A DNA stretch of 9,489 bases. It comes from Deltaproteobacteria bacterium (GTDB lineage Bacteria; Bdellovibrionota_C; UBA2361; JAAYZI01). Within the stretch, counting starts at the first letter, position 1. Each line of letters opens with the position of its first letter. The position numbers and the translations under genes were made by a program. The DNA is taken from positions 1-9,489 of the forward strand of contig JAAYZI010000343.1 in assembly GCA_012514925.1 (NCBI GenBank). Direction: 5' to 3'. This document shows, piece by piece, positions 6,334-9,489 of the stretch. The notes beneath the pieces were generated by a model. It did no database searches. It was not told where the DNA came from and was given only the letters and a program-made list of their open reading frames with translations.

Positions 6334-7251
6334 ATGAGTACATATACTTCTTTATTCGGCAACGCCTTAAAATTGCTAATTAAGTTGTTGGCCAAAGCAC
6401 CTCTTGGCGTGCGCAGCAGGCTCGGGCGTTTAGCCGGATTTATCTTCTCCTTGATACCAACCAAAGATCGCCGAATTGCTAAGCTGCAGCTGGAGGTTTT
6501 CGCCAGGGGCCAGGGCGGGGGAGCTGCGGTGGGCAGAGTCTACGCCAGTCTGGGACAAACGCTCCTCGAATCCATAAATCTAAAACCTATCTTACGCCGT
6601 CCGGAACTTTACATTGAATGCCCGTGTAGGGACGAAATCGATAGGCTTGTCTTACAAAAAAAGCCGATTGTGGCCCTTACGGCACATACCGGGAATTGGG
6701 ACCTCCTGGCGGCATATATTGTAAGCCTTGGCATTCCACTGACCACGGCCGGCCGCGTCGCCAGGAATCAGCACTTCCAGCAGATCCTAGCTGAGATCCG
6801 TGCCGGGTACGGAGTAAAAACAATTTGGCGCGCTGATCGCGGGGGCGGCAAGGGGTTAATCAACGATCTGCGTGAGCATCGCGTAGTTGCGGCTCTAATT
6901 GACCAAGACACCAGGGTAACCAGCGTGTTTGCGCCTTTTTTCAATAAGCCTGTAAAAACACCTTCTGCCTTAATCTCGCTGGGGAAAAAATTTAACACAT
7001 TATTCGTAAGCGCCTTTATGTTCCGCCTTGGACTTAACCGATACCGCGTTTATGTGGAAGAGATAGATGGAGCTTTGAGTGTGGAACAGATCGCGACCAT
7101 ATTTAACCAGCGCTTGGAACATTACTTGAGAACTTATCCCGACCAATGGGTTTGGATGCATAAGCGCTGGCGTACTTCACCCGAACATGGCACCATGTCT
7201 TCAACACAATATCTGGAGTTTTTAAAGAAGGTCGTAACGTCTTTTGCCTGA
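6334..7251 (+). CDS. LpxL/HtrB-family lysophospholipid/lipid A acyltransferase
   Basis: A 305-aa member of the bacterial lipid A biosynthesis acyltransferase family, which transfers acyl chains from acyl-ACP (or acyl-CoA) to lipid A precursors or other lipids at the cytoplasmic face of the inner membrane. Visible landmarks: a hydrophobic, basic N-terminal region (about 7-42) serving as membrane anchor; the catalytic HX4D motif as HTGNWD (118-123), Asp where E. coli LpxL has Glu; RVARN (141-145); GGKGLINDLR (171-180); DQDTR (190-194) and APFFNKP (200-206), which correspond to the family's DQ...PFFG segment; and the late QWVWMHKRWR (271-280), the family's usual WxHRRWK-like end. Length is normal. 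Start: ATG 6334, the frame being closed upstream by TGA at 6274; no clear Shine-Dalgarno sequence is seen. A lipoprotein gene follows 9 bp downstream. The substrate need not be lipid A; aryl polyene and ornithine-lipid relatives exist. Confidence 0.88.
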   Translation: MSTYTSLFGNALKLLIKLLAKAPLGVRSRLGRLAGFIFSLIPTKDRRIAKLQLEVFARGQGGGAAVGRVYASLGQTLLESINLKPILRRPELYIECPCRDEIDRLVLQKKPIVALTAHTGNWDLLAAYIVSLGIPLTTAGRVARNQHFQQILAEIRAGYGVKTIWRADRGGGKGLINDLREHRVVAALIDQDTRVTSVFAPFFNKPVKTPSALISLGKKFNTLFVSAFMFRLGLNRYRVYVEEIDGALSVEQIATIFNQRLEHYLRTYPDQWVWMHKRWRTSPEHGTMSSTQYLEFLKKVVTSFA

Positions 7252-7260
7252 GCGCTTACT

Positions 7261-7737
7261 ATGAAGTCACTTAATATTGCGATCATAGCCACTTCTCTTT
7301 TTATGTCAGCGTGTCTTGGTAAGCCTTTTCAAACAGATCGAACTCTTGCCGATCAACTATCCGAAGAAAAAAAGTATGATGAAGCTGTGGCCGCTTACCT
7401 GCGCCACATAAAACACCGCCTCTCAGTTAAGAACCGCCCGAAATGGGAGAACCCACATATCTACCTTCTTGATATCGGAGATCTTTACTTAGACCAAGGA
7501 AATGTATCTGAAGCGCTTCGCTATTATCAGAGCGCGGAAGAAAAAGGAGTAAAGCCTGGATACTGTAATGACCGCTACCGTTATGTTGCCACCTGGTACG
7601 AGAAGCAGGGGCGGCTACGGGAAGCTTTGGAACATCTCAACCACTTTGAAAGTAAGGACCCTTTTCTTTTCGGACTAATGCAGGATCGAATCGCCAAACA
7701 AATTGTGGCCGAAGAAGAAGGTGACCACACAAAGTGA
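7261..7737 (+). CDS. Putative TPR-containing lipoprotein
   Basis: 158 aa, no named family recognised. It begins with a lipoprotein signal peptide: MK, hydrophobic stretch 4-15, and lipobox MSAC with C18 as the predicted lipidated cysteine. The next residues are L, G and K rather than Asp at +2, so outer-membrane sorting is plausible. The rest is helical with TPR-like helix pairs: LSEEKKYDEAVAAYLRHI (about 33-50), DIGDLYLDQGNVSEALRYYQ (about 77-96) and RYVATWYEKQGRLREALEHL (about 107-126), each with the A/Y/G spacing typical of tetratricopeptide repeats. Such lipoproteins usually act as protein-binding adaptors at the envelope. The start codon is nine bases after the acyltransferase stop with no good ribosome site of its own, suggesting operon membership and perhaps translational coupling. 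A role alongside the acyltransferase is inferred from position only. Confidence 0.78.
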   Translation: MKSLNIAIIATSLFMSACLGKPFQTDRTLADQLSEEKKYDEAVAAYLRHIKHRLSVKNRPKWENPHIYLLDIGDLYLDQGNVSEALRYYQSAEEKGVKPGYCNDRYRYVATWYEKQGRLREALEHLNHFESKDPFLFGLMQDRIAKQIVAEEEGDHTK

Positions 7738-7757
7738 GTAGTCGCATTTACGCGAAA

Positions 7758-7961
7758 CTAACTCGCCCATCTCACTACGGAATTTGCGATTGCCCTGGAA
7801 ATTGAACCAGCTATATTAAAGACAATTTTGATGAAAGCGTCGACATAAGGGATATGTAAGTCTACGCCAACATACATCAAGAGCAGGCGAAACAGGATTA
7901 AAACACATAGCAAAGCCAAAAAAAGACTAAAGAAAAATTTTCGATCACGATCTTGGAACAT
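7758..7961 (-). CDS. Probable small membrane protein (67 aa), function unknown
   Basis: No family recognised. After a charged start (MFQDRDRK) comes a strong hydrophobic segment, FFFSLFLALLCVLILFRLLLMYV (about 9-31, split here only by length), then an amphipathic stretch HIPYVDAFIKIVFNIAG that could be a second membrane or interfacial helix. No plus-strand gene occupies this stretch. An AGGAGA on the minus strand (7978-7973) lies about 11 bases before the ATG at 7961-7959, slightly long but usable. It is convergent with the lipoprotein gene (20-bp gap) and divergent from the dehydrogenase gene. A chance frame in AT-rich DNA is the alternative; the ribosome site and the membrane-protein-like residue order favour a real gene. 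Confidence 0.5.
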   Translation of the reverse strand: MFQDRDRKFFFSLFLALLCVLILFRLLLMYVGVDLHIPYVDAFIKIVFNIAGSISRAIANSVVRWAS

Positions 7962-7978
7962 GGCAAATTTTTTCTCCT

Positions 7979-7992
7979 AAGGTAAGTACCTT
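7979..7992. repeat. 14-bp palindrome AAGGTA-AG-TACCTT
   Basis: AAGGTA (7979-7984) and TACCTT (7987-7992) are perfect inverted arms around AG. The palindrome directly adjoins the presumed ribosome site of the small membrane protein gene (minus strand, 7973-7978) and lies in the divergent gap before the sugar dehydrogenase. A dimeric repressor site or an mRNA hairpin masking that ribosome site are both possible; a chance palindrome cannot be excluded. Confidence 0.3.
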
Positions 7993-8016
7993 CTGGCGAG
8001 TTAACTACGCTGAATG

Positions 8017-8046
8017 TTATTACAACTTAGTGGCGTTATGTATACT
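8017..8046 (+). promoter_or_regulatory. Candidate sigma70-like promoter of the sugar dehydrogenase operon
   Basis: TATACT at 8041-8046 is a good -10 match, preceded directly by TG. TTATTA at 8017-8022 is a poor -35 at 18-base spacing. Transcription would start near 8053, just before the GGAGG ribosome site at 8064-8068, giving a short ordinary leader. The weak -35 could mean activator dependence. Confidence 0.4.
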
Positions 8047-8073
8047 ATCAAAAAAAATTAGTCGGAGGGCCTC

Positions 8074-9354
8074 TTGAGTAGGAAAATCGGCGTTATTGGA
8101 CTTGGTTATGTGGGCATGCCGCTTGCGTTAGCCCTTGCGGCCAAACATGCGGGGACAGTCGGCTTTGATATAAATCAGGATAAAGTAGAGGCTTTTAAGA
8201 AAGGGCAAGATGTAACCGGGGAGGGATTCGATCAAGACCTAAAGTGTAGTTCTATTTTGTGGACCTGCGATGTAGGCGATCTGCGTGGTTGTGATTTTCT
8301 TATAGTGGCCGTTCCAACACCTTTGGATTCTGATAAGCGGCCGGATTTAGGCCCCTTGATAGAAGCCAGTCGTTACGTAGGGAGTGTGATTAGCCAGGGC
8401 GCAATCGTGGTTTTTGAGTCTACTGTTTATCCAGGGGTTACGGAGGATATTTGCGGTCCCATTATCGCCGAGGTTTCAAGACTAAAGCCTCATGTGGATT
8501 TTAAGCTTGGGTACTCACCAGAACGCGTTAATCCTGGGGATAAAGAGCACACCTTAGAACGCGTCACCAAAGTGGTTTCGGCTGAAGATGCCGATACCTT
8601 GGAGACCGTCGCGAGCATTTATGAAAGTGTCGTGTCTTGTGGAGTGTACCGTGCGCCTTCAATTAAGGTAGCGGAGGCCGCTAAGGTAATCGAGAATACA
8701 CAGCGTGATTTAAATATCGCGCTGATGAATGAACTCGCCATAATCTTTGACTTAATGAAGATCTCGACCAAGGAAGTTATTAAGGCTGCGGCAACCAAGT
8801 GGAACTTTTTGCCGTTCTCCCCGGGTTTGGTCGGAGGTCACTGTATTGGAGTAGATCCCTATTATTTAACGGTGAAGGCGGAGCAGTTAGGGTACCGCCC
8901 TCAGGTTATTTTAGCCGGCCGACGCATTAATGATGGCATGGGTAAGTTTGTGGCGCAGCGTACCATCAAGCTTATGATAAATTCGGGTATTCGAATCAAA
9001 GGCTGTCGCATCGGAGTGTTAGGGATCACGTTTAAGGAGAATGTAGCGGATGTTAGGAACAGCCGGGTGCCGGACATTTTGCGCGAACTCCACGAGTACG
9101 GAGTGGCACCTTTGATCCATGATCCTTTGGCTGACGCAAGTGAGGTAAGGCTTGAGTATGGGATCAATTTAGCGCACCTACAGGAATTGCAAGATCTGGA
9201 CGCATTGATTTTGGCGGTGGCGCACGCGGAATATTTGGAGCAGGGGGTAGAAAAATTGTGCGCGCGTATTAAACCCGGTGGAATTATGGTGGATGTAAAA
9301 GGAGTTTTTGAGAATTCCTTCGGGTCTGAGAATCTCACCTATTGGAGTCTATGA
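8074..9354 (+). CDS. tviB: UDP-N-acetylhexosamine 6-dehydrogenase (TviB/WbpO type)
   Basis: A 426-aa NAD-dependent nucleotide-sugar dehydrogenase that oxidises the C6 alcohol of UDP-GlcNAc or UDP-GalNAc to a carboxylate in two steps, supplying a uronic acid for surface polysaccharide. Visible landmarks: Rossmann motif GLGYVG (9-14) and FDIN (31-34); VPTPLD (80-85); ESTVYPG (115-121); GYSPERVNPGDKEH (146-159); EAAKVIENTQRDLNIALMNE (201-220) with the conserved K204 and N208; TKWNF (241-245); GGHCIGVDPYYL (254-265) with catalytic C257; and GITFKENVADVRNS (317-330). This pattern follows TviB and WbpO more closely than UDP-glucose dehydrogenases. Start: TTG 8074, set by GGAGG at 8064-8068 five bases upstream and by the immediate onset of the SRKIGVIGLGYVG fold. 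The stop overlaps the next gene (ATGA at 9351-9354). GlcNAc versus GalNAc preference cannot be decided by eye. Confidence 0.93.
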   Translation: MSRKIGVIGLGYVGMPLALALAAKHAGTVGFDINQDKVEAFKKGQDVTGEGFDQDLKCSSILWTCDVGDLRGCDFLIVAVPTPLDSDKRPDLGPLIEASRYVGSVISQGAIVVFESTVYPGVTEDICGPIIAEVSRLKPHVDFKLGYSPERVNPGDKEHTLERVTKVVSAEDADTLETVASIYESVVSCGVYRAPSIKVAEAAKVIENTQRDLNIALMNELAIIFDLMKISTKEVIKAAATKWNFLPFSPGLVGGHCIGVDPYYLTVKAEQLGYRPQVILAGRRINDGMGKFVAQRTIKLMINSGIRIKGCRIGVLGITFKENVADVRNSRVPDILRELHEYGVAPLIHDPLADASEVRLEYGINLAHLQELQDLDALILAVAHAEYLEQGVEKLCARIKPGGIMVDVKGVFENSFGSENLTYWSL

Positions 9355-9489
9355 ACTGTATGGTTGACGTATACTCCCAGTTGGTTGGCAGATTCAAGCA
9401 AGCACCTAGGTGTTGGCTTGTGACAGGAGTGGCGGGCTTTATCGGATCCCATCTGCTTGAGGCCTTACTGGATTTGGGACAGAAAGTCG
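9351..9489 (+). CDS. NAD-dependent nucleotide-sugar 4-epimerase, N-terminal part (WbpP/TviC-like; runs off window)
   Basis: The frame from ATG 9351 stays open to the window end (46 codons). After about 22 variable residues it reads CWLVTGVAGFIGSHLLEALL, the Rossmann TGxxGFIG motif of extended short-chain dehydrogenases (GalE-like). The N-terminal leader before LVTGVAGFIGS is typical of WbpP/TviC UDP-GlcNAc 4-epimerases. In Pseudomonas O6 antigen and Salmonella Vi synthesis this enzyme works with the 6-dehydrogenase encoded by the adjacent gene to make UDP-GalNAcA. The ATG overlaps the upstream stop (ATGA), suggesting translational coupling. GGAG at 9344-9347 lies only three bases from this ATG and 12 from an in-frame ATG at 9360, so the exact start is uncertain. 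Confidence 0.85.
   Translation, partial: MNCMVDVYSQLVGRFKQAPRCWLVTGVAGFIGSHLLEALLDLGQKV

Noticed and set aside
7733..7776. AGTGAG...CTCACT inverted repeat with an inner TCGC/GCGA pair between convergent genes
   Set aside because: Short arms far apart, without a T-run; the pairing is too weak to call a terminator.
8901..9338. 145-codon minus-strand frame inside the sugar dehydrogenase
   Set aside because: Antisense shadow of a highly conserved C-terminal dehydrogenase domain; composition is Ser/Arg/Pro-rich and non-protein-like.
1..9489. Mobile elements, CRISPR arrays, tRNA or rRNA genes, defence islands
   Set aside because: No transposase, integrase, terminal repeats, regularly spaced repeats, tRNA-like cloverleaf or toxin/antitoxin-type gene pair was recognised. 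Most of the window is explained by metabolic and envelope genes.

Overview
The window carries core metabolic and cell-envelope genes of a Gram-negative (diderm) bacterium. The diderm signs are an O-antigen ligase/polymerase-type protein, a lipid A acyltransferase-family protein, a lipobox-bearing lipoprotein, and genes for an N-acetylhexosaminuronic acid sugar nucleotide. Base composition looks balanced (about half G+C) and codon use is mixed. The pairing of a very large acyl-CoA dehydrogenase with a fused ETF-quinone-oxidoreductase/ferredoxin protein recalls deltaproteobacteria-like lineages, but I cannot fix the taxon from this sequence alone. No rRNA, tRNA, CRISPR array, insertion sequence, integrase or phage gene was seen.

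Layout, left to right. (1) 1-570, +: the 3' end of a membrane protein of the O-antigen ligase/polymerase class with a C-terminal beta-rich domain. (2) 571-876: a gene-free regulatory stretch with three copies of a TGAACGG motif, a small C4/G4 hairpin and a perfect TATAAT box. (3) 877-3081 and 3110-4960, +: a probable two-gene operon of an acyl-CoA dehydrogenase (734 aa) and an FAD protein of the ETF-ubiquinone oxidoreductase/FixC class with an eight-cysteine ferredoxin tail (616 aa). (4) 4961-5186: a convergent gap with a small hairpin. (5) 5187-6236, -: a DUF21/CBS-pair membrane protein of the CNNM/CorC family. (6) 6237-6333: a divergent intergenic region with a CTTGAAT half-site array. (7) 6334-7251 and 7261-7737, +: an LpxL/HtrB-family acyltransferase followed 9 bp later by a TPR-like lipoprotein. 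(8) 7758-7961, -: a probable 67-aa membrane protein. (9) 8074-9354 and 9351-end, +: a TviB/WbpO-type UDP-N-acetylhexosamine 6-dehydrogenase overlapping the start of a WbpP/TviC-type 4-epimerase.

How the genes fit together. The left and right edges belong to surface polysaccharide synthesis: polymerisation or ligation on the left, supply of a uronic acid sugar nucleotide (likely UDP-GalNAcA) on the right. The acyltransferase and lipoprotein are also envelope genes. The central dehydrogenase/ETF-QO pair looks like a fatty-acyl-CoA oxidation module passing electrons to the quinone pool. No etfA or etfB lies inside the window, so the electron carrier between the two proteins must be encoded elsewhere or be bypassed. 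I found no defence system, mobile element or clearly undescribed system. The most unusual items are the eight-cysteine tail of the ETF-QO-like protein, the long C-terminal extension and altered flavin-loop motif of the dehydrogenase, and the TGAACGG motif cluster in front of that operon.
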